DNA from: Pedobacter sp. FW305-3-2-15-E-R2A2
GTDB lineage: Bacteria; Bacteroidota; Bacteroidia; Sphingobacteriales; Sphingobacteriaceae
Length of the DNA: 64,000 nucleotides
Assembly (NCBI RefSeq): GCF_038446955.1
Contig: NZ_CP151803.1
Span: 7,524,366 to 7,588,365, forward strand
Reading direction: 5' to 3'
Within the stretch, counting starts at the first letter, position 1, and each line of letters begins with the position of its first letter. The translations under genes were made by a program, and so were the position numbers. The notes under the pieces were generated by a model. It was not told the DNA's origin and ran no database searches. It saw nothing but the letters and a program-made list of their open reading frames with translations. This document shows positions 9,742 to 16,950 of this stretch, piece by piece.

Positions 9742-10023
9742 ATGATAAGAGTAAAAGCAAGAATTAAATTGTATATAAATGGTCGTAAAACGCCATTTAT
9801 GACGGGTTATAGGCCTCTATTTACTTTCGTTGGAGAGGTGAAGACGTCCGGGCAAATTACTTTGAAGGGTCGGAGTGACTTTCCTCCTGGAGATGAAGAT
9901 ATTGTCGAGATAGCCTTTTTGCATAGAGAGTTCTTAGGAGAAAATTTTGGTTTGGGCTCGAGATTTACTTTTGGTGAAGGTCGGGAACCTTTTGGAGAAG
10001 GAGTAGTTAAAGAACTTCTCTAA
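9742..10023 (+). CDS. EF-Tu domain III-like protein, candidate immunity protein
   Basis: This 93-residue protein starts 6 bp after the RHS stop codon, the classic immunity position. It reads as a free-standing copy of elongation factor Tu domain III. RKTPFMTGYRPLFTF corresponds to the HTPFFKGYRPQFYF segment of EF-Tu. FPPGD corresponds to VMPGD. GSRFTFGEGREPFGEGVVKEL corresponds to [21 protein letters not shown]. Neither the GTPase domain nor domain II is present. Small EF-Tu-like proteins of this kind are sometimes annotated as EF-Tu family members, but here the gene is paired with a toxin tip. It may be an EF-Tu mimic that binds and blocks the toxin; that is inference. The protein is cytosolic (no signal peptide). 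Confidence 0.8.
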   Translation: MIRVKARIKLYINGRKTPFMTGYRPLFTFVGEVKTSGQITLKGRSDFPPGDEDIVEIAFLHREFLGENFGLGSRFTFGEGREPFGEGVVKELL

Positions 10024-10127
10024 AGCCACCATCTGGATATAATAGATCTTTTAAATCTCAAGAAAGCATGTTTTAGTGCGTTTACATTAGAGCGCTTCCA
10101 TAGCCTGGGTAACCGGGCTATGCTGTT

Positions 10128-10472
10128 TTACTGAAAGGCCTGTTTGGTCTTAAAGTTCTGGATGTATGTATCAATGACATTGAACAGGATGCTTTTGGTC
10201 TCGGCATCCATTTTCTGGATGTCGTTAATGCGATCTACGATTTCTTTGTCATAGGAGGCATTTTCTCCTTCTCCGATCAGAAAATCCGTTGTAACACCAA
10301 AGGCCTTAGCCATTTTGGCAACCATTTCAATGGATGGCAAGTTTTCATTGCGTTCGTACTTCCCTATGATCTCCCGGGAGGCGTTAATCTTTTTAGCCAG
10401 GTCACCCTGTGACCATCCTTTTTCCTTTCTAAGCGTGCTTATTTTGCTTCCGATGTTCAATGTATTACTCAT
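10128..10472 (-). CDS. XRE-family helix-turn-helix regulator
   Basis: This 114-residue protein has an N-terminal HTH_3 domain at residues ~8-65 (ISTLRKEKGWSQGDLAKKINASREIIGKYERNENLPSIEMVAKMAKAFGV). A short helical tail follows (DIQKMDAETKSILFNVIDTYIQ). It is divergent from the SymE-like/ATPase/recombinase run and probably represses it. A TTACA-N7-TGTAA inverted repeat at 10485-10501 in the shared promoter gap is a candidate operator. A related C-terminal tail survives as a remnant at 16228-16365, suggesting a second copy of this module once existed nearby. Confidence 0.85.
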   Translation of the reverse strand: MSNTLNIGSKISTLRKEKGWSQGDLAKKINASREIIGKYERNENLPSIEMVAKMAKAFGVTTDFLIGEGENASYDKEIVDRINDIQKMDAETKSILFNVIDTYIQNFKTKQAFQ

Positions 10473-10484
10473 ATATAGCCTCTG

Positions 10485-10501
10485 TTACAGTGGAAGTGTA
10501 A
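10485..10501. promoter_or_regulatory. Candidate operator between XRE and SymE-like genes
   Basis: TTACA and TGTAA arms (10485-10489, 10497-10501) are separated by 7 bases. They lie 13 bp upstream of the XRE start codon. Repeat and position are seen; binding is inferred. Confidence 0.3.
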
Positions 10502-10610
10502 ATATAAGAGAACTTAGGTGCATAAAAAAGTAAGGTATTATTTGTTTGAAAGAGAAATAGTTTATGGTTTTGAGGAACAAGTTACACATGCAGAAAACTT
10601 AAACTTTTTT

Positions 10611-10799
10611 ATGAACAGACAAATCAGTAAATCCGTGAAGTTGCAGCCCAAATACAGGGCATTGAGCCTAGGCCGTACTAAAATAGTACCTGAATTGAGA
10701 ATCTCCGGTGTCTGGCTGGAATCCCAGGGCTTTCATCCCGGGGATATGGTGGACATCCAGGTCCATAACGGAATGCTGGTCATTAAAGCCCTGGGGTAA
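10611..10799 (+). CDS. SymE-like small protein of the mobile module
   Basis: From ATG 10611 this is a 62-residue protein whose second half (PELRISGVWLESQGFHPGDMVDIQVHNGMLVIKAL) matches the SymE toxin fold (PF08845), an AbrB-related beta-barrel that in E. coli became an RNA-cleaving or nucleoid-condensing toxin. A GTG at 10518 would add 31 residues with no family support, so the ATG is preferred. Its stop overlaps the next ATG by one base (TAATG), so translation is probably coupled. It could be an addiction toxin or a DNA-binding accessory of the element. Confidence 0.7.
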   Translation: MNRQISKSVKLQPKYRALSLGRTKIVPELRISGVWLESQGFHPGDMVDIQVHNGMLVIKALG

Positions 10800-12418
10800 T
10801 GAACAGTTCCAAATTGCACAGTGATAACCCCGAGCTGTTAATCTACATCTCGGGGAAACTGCACATCACCATTCCCGGCGGCATCCGGCTCACCGGACTG
10901 GAACGGTTAAAAGTGACATTGAAGATCAGCCTCAAAGCTCAACCTTCCGGTATTGCATTCCGTCATCATCTGGACCTGTACAACAGCATCCAGACGGAGC
11001 AGATGATAGAGAAATCCGCAGAGGTACTTGACATCAGTACTTCGGAGATCAGCACTGTGATCAACCTTTTGTGCGGAGCACTGGAAAACTACCGGTCCGA
11101 ACGCCTGGAAGCGATGAAGCCCAAAACCATAGAGAAAAAGCAGCTGAGTGATCAGGAAAGAAAAGCTGCAGTAGCTTTTCTGAAATCTCCGGGCTTATTG
11201 CAACGTACCGGGGCTGCGATAGCAGCCAGCGGACTAATTGGTGAAGAAACCAACAGTATGATTGCTTACCTGACTTATACATCGAGAAAACGGCATACGC
11301 CACTGCACCTGATGTGTCTTGGTGCCAGCGGCACCGGAAAGACCTGGCTTCAGGAAAAAGTGTCTGAGCTGATGCCTGAAGAAGATAAACTGGAAATCAC
11401 TACCCTTTCCAGTAATGCCTTTTATTACTTTGGCAGGGAAGAACTGAAACATAAACTGCTATTGATTGAAGATCTGGACGGAGCAGAAAGTGTGCTGTAC
11501 CCATTAAGGGAGCTGCAAAGTAAACGTAAGATCTCCAAGACCGTTACCCTGAAAGACAACAAGGGAAACCTGAAAACAGTAACCCTGAATGTAGAAGGGC
11601 CTGTTTGTGTAAGTGGCTGCACCACCAGAGAAGCTTTATATGAGGATAATGCCAACCGCTGTATCCTGCTGTATATGGATAACAGTATGGAGCAGGATAA
11701 AAAGATCATGGACTATCAGCGAAGACTCAGTGCAGGGCAGGTTGACCAGGGTGCAGAACAGCGGATCCGGACACAGCTTAAAAATGTGCAGCGCATCCTA
11801 AATCCTGTTACCGTTAAAAATCCACATGCAGTCTATCTGCAATTACCTGAAGCAGTCTTTAAGCCCAGAAGGACAATGCTCTTACTATTGCTGTTTACCG
11901 AAACCATTACCTATTATCATCAGTACCAGCGGGAACTGAAAACCGATACAGATACCGGAGAACAGTATATTGAAAGTACGATAGAAGATATTGAAGCCGC
12001 CTTTACGCTGCTGGAAGCAACGATCTTAAAAAAGAGTGATGAGCTGAACGATGCCTGCCGTGGCTTCTTTGAAAAACTGAAAGCCTGGTTAAAGGATCAG
12101 GATACCGAGAGCTTTTACAGTAAAGAGATCCGCTCTGCCCTGCGGATCAGCCCGAGCAGTATCAGCCGTTACCTGTATGAGCTGGAACGAATGGGCTATA
12201 TCAAGATCGTTCGTGGCAACCGTTATAAAGGCTTTGAATATAAAGTACAGAGCTGGAATGACCTGGAAGTGCTTAGTACAGATGCCAAAACCCTGATTGC
12301 AAACATCCTTCAGGATATCCGCTCAGTAACCCGTAACCCGGGAGTATCCCAGGGCCCTTATGGGTTACATAACAATCAGAAGATCAATAAGAAAGATGCT
12401 GTAACCCAAGGAAAGTAA
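10799..12418 (+). CDS. P-loop ATPase of a recombinase-type mobile element
   Basis: This 539-residue protein has Walker A GASGTGKT (about residues 178-185) and Walker B LLLIEDLDG (about 222-230). A C-terminal winged-helix segment lies near 445-500 (FYSKEIRSALRISPSSISRYLYELERMGYIKI). It closely resembles, from memory, the C-terminal half of the large CHC2-zinc-finger primase/ATPase proteins that accompany paired tyrosine integrases in Bacteroidota transposons. The zinc finger and Toprim half is missing and the protein begins exactly where that half would end. It may melt or translocate DNA during transposition. It overlaps the SymE-like gene by 1 base and precedes the recombinases by 3 bases. 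Confidence 0.75.
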   Translation: MNSSKLHSDNPELLIYISGKLHITIPGGIRLTGLERLKVTLKISLKAQPSGIAFRHHLDLYNSIQTEQMIEKSAEVLDISTSEISTVINLLCGALENYRSERLEAMKPKTIEKKQLSDQERKAAVAFLKSPGLLQRTGAAIAASGLIGEETNSMIAYLTYTSRKRHTPLHLMCLGASGTGKTWLQEKVSELMPEEDKLEITTLSSNAFYYFGREELKHKLLLIEDLDGAESVLYPLRELQSKRKISKTVTLKDNKGNLKTVTLNVEGPVCVSGCTTREALYEDNANRCILLYMDNSMEQDKKIMDYQRRLSAGQVDQGAEQRIRTQLKNVQRILNPVTVKNPHAVYLQLPEAVFKPRRTMLLLLLFTETITYYHQYQRELKTDTDTGEQYIESTIEDIEAAFTLLEATILKKSDELNDACRGFFEKLKAWLKDQDTESFYSKEIRSALRISPSSISRYLYELERMGYIKIVRGNRYKGFEYKVQSWNDLEVLSTDAKTLIANILQDIRSVTRNPGVSQGPYGLHNNQKINKKDAVTQGK

Positions 12419-12421
12419 AAA

Positions 12422-13321
12422 ATGCAAGGCAGGCAAAATATAAAACTGAAAAACCCGCTTTATATAAGGCTGCAGGCCGGGTTTGACCGCTGGCTCCGGG
12501 TACTGAACTTTGAGGCAAGCAGTCCAAGGGACATGCCCAAAATGCTAACCAGCTTCCTGGTCTTTCTTGAAACAAAAGGCTGTAACAGCATATCTGCAGT
12601 GCAGGAAAGCGACCTGAAAGACTACCTGCAGGAGCTGTCCGAACGTCCAAACCAAAAGAAGGAAGGAAATCTGAGTAAAAACTACCTGCGTAAACACCTG
12701 CAGGTGATCCGTAAGTTCAGCCGTTACCTGTCAGAAAGCAATCAGGAAAGCTTTGAGGTGAAAGTACAGATCAAAGGTAAAAGCAGCAATATCAAATGTA
12801 TCCTGAGTCCTGATGAGATTGCAAGGCTGTATGAGGCAACCGGAGAAGATAAACTGGGATTGCGGGATAAGGCTATGCTGGCGCTGTATTACGGATGTGG
12901 ACTTAGAAAAAACGAAGGGCTGAGCCTGAATGTAAACGATATCCAACTGGAAAAGGAATTGGTGTATGTGAGGAAAGGTAAAGGCTATAAGCAGCGCCTG
13001 GTTCCCCTTACCGGCAGTAATAAAACAGATCTGGAAAACTACCTGATCTACTCCCGGCCTTACCTGCTCAGCGGAAAACCGGAAGATGCCCTGCTGCTGA
13101 GTATTCAGGGCAGCAGGCTGGTTACTGTCTTTGAACGGATCCGGAAGTTAAAAGGTAAAGCCAGGATCAGAAAGCAGATTGGGGCACATACTCTTCGCCA
13201 TAGTATTGCTACCCATTTATTGCAGTCAGGAATGAAACTGGAACAGATCCAGCGGTTCCTTGGTCACAGCAGCCTGGAAAGTACACAAATCTATACCCAT
13301 CTTGTACATGAACAGCTTTGA
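12422..13321 (+). CDS. XerC-like tyrosine recombinase, catalytic residues intact
   Basis: This 299-residue protein has a SAM-like N-terminal core-binding domain at about residues 20-110 and a catalytic domain from ~130. The full active site is visible: Arg in GCGLRKNEG, Lys in RKGKGYKQR, His/Arg in HTLRHSIATH, His in FLGHSS and the Tyr nucleophile in IYTHL near residue 293. It starts 3 bp after the ATPase stop and overlaps the next recombinase by 14 bp, so the three are one transcription unit. This should be the strand-cleaving partner acting on the element ends, possibly the inverted dif-like pair at 14333-14418. Confidence 0.9.
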   Translation: MQGRQNIKLKNPLYIRLQAGFDRWLRVLNFEASSPRDMPKMLTSFLVFLETKGCNSISAVQESDLKDYLQELSERPNQKKEGNLSKNYLRKHLQVIRKFSRYLSESNQESFEVKVQIKGKSSNIKCILSPDEIARLYEATGEDKLGLRDKAMLALYYGCGLRKNEGLSLNVNDIQLEKELVYVRKGKGYKQRLVPLTGSNKTDLENYLIYSRPYLLSGKPEDALLLSIQGSRLVTVFERIRKLKGKARIRKQIGAHTLRHSIATHLLQSGMKLEQIQRFLGHSSLESTQIYTHLVHEQL

Positions 13322-14219
13322 GCTTTACCTGGAAAAAGAAGGCTTAAAGCCAAATACGGTGCAGCAGCACCGCAGGTATGTGGAGGGGTTTAAGGGCTGG
13401 ATGAGCTCAGAAAGCCTGGCCATTACCGCCATAAGTTACAGTGATGTGCTGGATTATGCCGATCATCTGCAAAAGGAAGGCTGCAGTACAGGTTATGTAA
13501 ACCGGGTATTGTTGTCGATACGTTATTACTTCAGCTGGCTTCAGCAAAGCAGTGGTGTCCATAACCCTGCCGCAGGTATCCGGCTGAAAGGTGCTGTTCG
13601 GGGTATCCCGCATGGCCTGCTGGAAAAAGCAGAGCTGGATGGATTGTATGAAGGTTATGTGGTGAAAGATGACCGTAGCCAGCGGAATAAAGTGATGTTG
13701 TCGCTGCTGATCTACCAGGGCATCACCAATGAAGAAATGCACCACTTAAAAGCAGATCATATCCAGCTTAAAGAAGGGAAGATCCGGATTGCGGCAATGG
13801 GTGGCAGCAATAGCCGTACGCTTAAACTGGAAGCTTTCCAGATCATGGAGCTACATGAATACCTCACTGTTACCCGGGTTAAAATCCTGGCTGGCAGCAC
13901 AGATAACAGGCCGGGAAGAAAGCCTGAAATGATGAAGCCTGCAGCGCAGATCAGTCAGCTGTTTATCAGTATGAACGGCTCTGAAAACTTAAAGAACAGT
14001 CTGTTACACTTCAATTATGCTTTAAGAAAGCTAAACCCTAAATATAAGAATGCGGCGCAGATCCGTCAGAGTGTCATCACTGAATGGCTAAAGGAAAAGG
14101 ACTTAAGAACGGTTCAATATATGGCAGGCCATAAATATGTAAGTTCAACTGAACGTTATCAGACGACCAACCTTGAAGACCTGAAAGAAGCTTTAAACAA
14201 GCACCATCCATTGAAGTAA
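13308..14219 (+). CDS. Degenerate tyrosine recombinase partner
   Basis: From ATG 13308 (an upstream GTG start is possible) the protein has about 303 residues and the same two-domain layout as its neighbour. Key residues have changed. The first catalytic Arg is Asn (GITNEEMHHL instead of G-L/M-R-x-E). The box II HxLRH is AQIRQS, so the His is lost and only Arg remains. The later GHKYVSSTERY keeps His and the Tyr. It is therefore probably a structural or regulatory half of a hetero-complex in which the upstream recombinase cuts. It overlaps that gene by 14 bp. Confidence 0.8.
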   Translation: MNSFELYLEKEGLKPNTVQQHRRYVEGFKGWMSSESLAITAISYSDVLDYADHLQKEGCSTGYVNRVLLSIRYYFSWLQQSSGVHNPAAGIRLKGAVRGIPHGLLEKAELDGLYEGYVVKDDRSQRNKVMLSLLIYQGITNEEMHHLKADHIQLKEGKIRIAAMGGSNSRTLKLEAFQIMELHEYLTVTRVKILAGSTDNRPGRKPEMMKPAAQISQLFISMNGSENLKNSLLHFNYALRKLNPKYKNAAQIRQSVITEWLKEKDLRTVQYMAGHKYVSSTERYQTTNLEDLKEALNKHHPLK

Positions 14220-14332
14220 TCCCTTTCACCACCTTCAGGGCATCAAAACCCACCCAGCTTTCAGCTTCCCTCTGTGCTTTGCTGCCCTTTCGCCCGGCTG
14301 ATCCCTTCTGCCGGGAAGACCGGCCCCAAGCT

Positions 14333-14418
14333 ATATAACATAATACACATTATAAAACAGCCCCGCGAAGGCTATCCCGCGACCAAAGCTGCCCTTATAA
14401 TGGGCTATTATGTTAAAT
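14333..14418. other. Pair of inverted dif-like recombination sites
   Basis: The right site has an XerC-like arm 14390-14400, a 7-base spacer and an XerD arm 14408-14418. TTATGTTAAAT in the XerD arm is identical to the XerD arm of the E. coli dif site. The left site is inverted: XerD-like arm 14333-14343 (reverse complement TTATGTTATAT, one mismatch), 6-base spacer TGTGTA, XerC-like arm 14350-14360. On one strand, 14336-14345 pairs with 14406-14415 and 14348-14355 with 14395-14402. That gives a hairpin with a dif-like stem and an unpaired centre, like the folded attP of phage CTX. It lies 114 bp after the recombinase pair. Confidence 0.6.
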
Positions 14419-14946
14419 AGCCGCACGCCCCGGCTGGCCTGCGCTCTGCCGTCTTCCTCCGGTCGGTCAGCGGCAAAGCCTGCGGCAGCATGTTATTGTT
14501 GAAGCTGATTGGGGCAGTGCAAGACTGGTCGGGGGAACAACGGAATCCCTTCGGAAACGGGGGCACTGGACCCGCCCAACCTCACAGGGATAGAAAGATC
14601 CGATCTTATCCTCCCCGCACACCAAAGAACTTTCCATCCCTGCGAGGGATTGCATGATGCACTTTGCTGGCCTCCCAATCGTCAAGGGTTCAGGTAGTTC
14701 ATCTGTTAAGCCACCCAGAGCCAAAGAAAGGAAAGCTGTCAAGGGAACGTGGAATAAATGGCCTTGCGGGCAAAGGCTAAGCGCGTTTATGCCGCGAAAG
14801 TCCCTTTACTGCTTTTCTTTCGAGGCTACCTTTGCTGTTACAGATGATCTAACGAACAAGCACTGCCTTTCATAGTACCGCTCTCTGCAAAAAACAAACA
14901 ACAAAAACGACCAAAAAACAAGGTTGGTGGATGAAAATCAAATCTA

Positions 14947-14954
14947 TATCTTTG
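14947..14954 (+). promoter_or_regulatory. Promoter-like -7 element upstream of displaced RHS tip
   Basis: TATCTTTG matches TAnnTTTG exactly. It is ~80 bp upstream of the RHS homology, so the displaced tip and its immunity gene might be weakly transcribed. No good start codon follows closely. Confidence 0.3.
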
Positions 14955-15032
14955 GTAGAGGAACGTTCTTTATAGCACTGAAAAAGTGCGGCTGGAAAAG
15001 TTTGGAGAAGGCAAAAAAAACGCGGTAGGCAA

Positions 15033-15725
15033 TACGATTATGGGGCAAGGTTCTATGATCCGGTGATTGGGAGGTGGAATGTGGTAGATCCTAAAGCGGA
15101 AGAGATGAGACGGCACTCTCCTTATAATTATGCTTTCAATAATCCGATTAGATACATAGATCCAGATGGAATGGCGGCTATTGACCCAACTGTTGGATGG
15201 GCAATTTGGAATGCTATAAAAACAGCAGTTTCAACAAATGGAGTTATTGGAACATTAGAAGTCGTTGGTACTGGAGCTGCTACAGCTGTTGTTGGGACAG
15301 TAGCTTTAGTTCTCCTGCCGCAAAATGGTACGGGAGCAGGATCCGATAATCCTAAGCCTGTTATGCCTCCACCATACGTTCCGATTTCAGACAAAAAAGG
15401 TGCTGATGAGAAAAGTCCAACCGACAGAGAATTACCTAGAGATAAAAATGGAAGGCCTACGGTTGATCCTGAGGCTTCAGATGCAGGACCTCATACCCAA
15501 TTAGGTAAAAAATCTGGTCGAAATGGTGATTATAAACAAGCTAGAGAATTTGATGAAAAAGGAGAGCCAGTGAAAGACTTAGATTTCACTGATCATGGGC
15601 GTCCACAAACTCACCCGAATCCGCATCAACATGAATATCTTCCTAATCCTACCGGTGGTACACCTCAAAGAAGTAAAAAAGCCGAGCCTTTTAGTTATAA
15701 ACCTTTTAAGCCAGTGATAAAATGA
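15033..15725 (+). CDS. Displaced RHS tip, polymorphic toxin type 24-like
   Basis: The frame is open from 14982 to the TGA at 15725, but RHS homology starts at 15033 (YDYGARFYDP) with no upstream RHS body. An in-frame GTG at 15063 is the first plausible start. After the DPDGM motif (to 15173) come a hydrophobic stretch, a Pro-rich linker and a toxin domain. The toxin domain contains GPHTQLGKKSGRNGDYKQAREFD, DFTDHGRPQTHPNPHQHEY and PTGGTP. This matches the polymorphic toxin type 24 family as I remember it (likely nuclease, His-rich DHGRP/HPNPHQH motif). It is an orphan cassette that could be activated by recombination with the full-length RHS gene at the shared 141-base segment. Its immunity gene overlaps its stop by 4 bases. 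Confidence 0.75.
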   Translation, partial: YDYGARFYDPVIGRWNVVDPKAEEMRRHSPYNYAFNNPIRYIDPDGMAAIDPTVGWAIWNAIKTAVSTNGVIGTLEVVGTGAATAVVGTVALVLLPQNGTGAGSDNPKPVMPPPYVPISDKKGADEKSPTDRELPRDKNGRPTVDPEASDAGPHTQLGKKSGRNGDYKQAREFDEKGEPVKDLDFTDHGRPQTHPNPHQHEYLPNPTGGTPQRSKKAEPFSYKPFKPVIK

Positions 15726-16165
15726 CAAGATCTATAAAAATAAATGGAGATGACAGCTCTATACTATCAGTTAGCTTAACGGATATCTTAAATTGTCTTG
15801 AAGATGGTGAAAAAATAGAATGGGGAATGTTATGGTTAGAAGCTGTAGGAGAGTTAGATGGAGAAAGGTCAATCGTTGATTTGGAGCAGGAAATCAATAA
15901 ATCTGAAAAGGCTACGATGATGACGTGGAAAGAACTGATAGAGTTATCGAGCCAGATCATTCAAGGGATTAATCTCTTGATTATTGGAGACAGACTACGT
16001 GTAAAAATAAAAAAGTACCTGACCGATAAAGAGATGTATTCAGGCTGTGATTATACAATTGAGCTCATTGATTCATCTTATTGGATTATTCATTCTAAAA
16101 ATGAAACCTTCTTGGAAAATGTATTTAAAGAGCTAAAAGGTGTTGAATATATAAACCCCCTGTAG
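15722..16165 (+). CDS. Candidate immunity protein for the type 24-like toxin
   Basis: This 147-residue acidic, cytosolic protein has an ATG that overlaps the toxin stop (ATGA), a hallmark of toxin/immunity pairs. There is no signal peptide and no recognised family. The end, YSGCDYTIELIDSSYWIIHSKNETFLENVFKEL, looks like a compact alpha/beta fold. The partner assignment comes from position and coupling only. A strong hairpin follows at 16186-16230. Confidence 0.65.
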   Translation: MTRSIKINGDDSSILSVSLTDILNCLEDGEKIEWGMLWLEAVGELDGERSIVDLEQEINKSEKATMMTWKELIELSSQIIQGINLLIIGDRLRVKIKKYLTDKEMYSGCDYTIELIDSSYWIIHSKNETFLENVFKELKGVEYINPL

Positions 16166-16185
16166 CTATTCTGCATAACTCATTA

Positions 16186-16230
16186 TAAATAGGAAAAGCT
16201 GGACGTAGATAGACTGGCTTTTCCTATTTA
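16186..16230. terminator. Hairpin terminator between converging fragments
   Basis: A perfect 14-bp stem (16186-16199 with 16217-16230) has a 17-base loop. It lies 20 bp after the immunity gene. The right arm overlaps the stop codon of the XRE remnant on the other strand, so it could serve both directions. Confidence 0.7.
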
Positions 16231-16365
16231 TTGATTATACTCTTTCCTGGTGTTAGCATCCCGGATAAAAGCGTCAATGATGGCAATCAAGTGAGACTTG
16301 TCATCGTCAGAGAGTCCTTCTATCTGTTGCATCCGCTTAACTGTTCTTTTATATTCAATTAAAAG
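16228..16365 (-). pseudogene. C-terminal remnant of an XRE-family regulator
   Basis: Read on the - strand, this frame ends at TAA (16230-16228) and encodes a tail containing RMQQIEGLSDDDKSHLIAII and then DAFIRDANTRKEYNQ. This is the style of the C-terminal helices of Bacteroidota XRE regulators and parallels the tail of the intact one at 10128 (RINDIQKMDAETKSILFNVIDTYIQ). The HTH part is gone and the sequence runs straight into a lipase fragment in the opposite direction at ~16370. It marks an old junction, perhaps left by a second mobile module. Confidence 0.55.
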
Positions 16366-16373
16366 GGGGCTGG

Positions 16374-16949
16374 GCTGTCAGCAAGAGAAATGTTGGATTA
16401 AAATCTTCTGACTTTACCAATTCTAATACAGGAATAAAGTCCGCTTTATATGAAAGGACAACAGATGGTAAAACAGAGTATGTTTACGCTACAGCAGGGA
16501 CAGAAGTTCCTGATATAAAAAATACTCAGGATATAACAGCTAACGGTGCACAGTTATTTGGTAATTCAGCTCAATATGATAAATCAGTAGATAATGCGAA
16601 GACTATTCGTGCTAATTTAGGAGACGCAGAACTTACCTATGTTGGTCATTCCTTGGGTGGAGGTGAAGCTAGTGTTAATTCGATAGTAACTGGAGATAAG
16701 GCTATTACGTTCAATGCAGCAGGTATTAGCACGGGAACAAAAATGAAATATGGAGGATTTTCTGCTATTTTTAAATCTTTTTCTAATCAAATTACAGCTT
16801 ATCAACTTAAGTCAGATCCATTAACTATCTTTCAAGATGTTACGTTATCACCAAGCGCGATAGGAAATGTAAAAATGATTAGTCCGAAGGGAGCTGATGC
16901 AAAAACAAATGGTCATAGTATTTTAAGTGTTATTAAGAGTATACGTTAA
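16374..16949 (+). pseudogene. 5'-truncated lipase-like toxin tip
   Basis: The frame is open from 16341, but recognisable sequence begins near 16374 with no start codon, RHS core or signal. It encodes ~190 residues with a class 3 lipase pattern: ALYERTTDGKTEYVYATAGT near the start, then TYVGHSLGGGEA (Ser nucleophile elbow GHSLGG), then ITFNAAGIS and YQLKSDPLTIFQ. The Asp is followed by a late NGHSILSV that could supply the His. It is probably the tip of a phospholipase-type RHS toxin whose N-terminal part was lost at the 16370 junction. Its stop is 1 base before the ankyrin lipoprotein start, the expected place for immunity. Confidence 0.65.
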
Positions 16950-16950
16950 T

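Larger units (their letters stand above)
14220..14981 (+). other. Gene-free, GC-rich end of the mobile module
   Basis: No credible gene was found in ~760 bases. The stretch holds the inverted dif-like pair (14333-14418), then GC-rich DNA to about 14870 that is more GC-rich than all its neighbours, then AT-rich DNA with a promoter-like TATCTTTG at 14947-14954. Two overlapping frames on the - strand here look fortuitous. It probably includes the element's right end, but I cannot place the exact boundary. Confidence 0.5.

Noticed and set aside
10518..10610. GTG start extending the SymE-like protein by 31 residues
   Set aside because: The added residues have no similarity to the family and the ATG at 10611 fits the fold better.
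10128..14219. The recombinases as the machinery that swaps RHS tips
   Set aside because: No dif-like or inverted site was found at the RHS junctions (15033, 17773). The tips share a 141-base core that homologous recombination could use, so the link is only proximity.
14467..14742. Two overlapping - strand frames of 61-91 codons in the GC-rich end of the mobile module
   Set aside because: They overlap each other in different frames, have odd composition and no recognisable motif. GC-rich DNA gives long chance frames.
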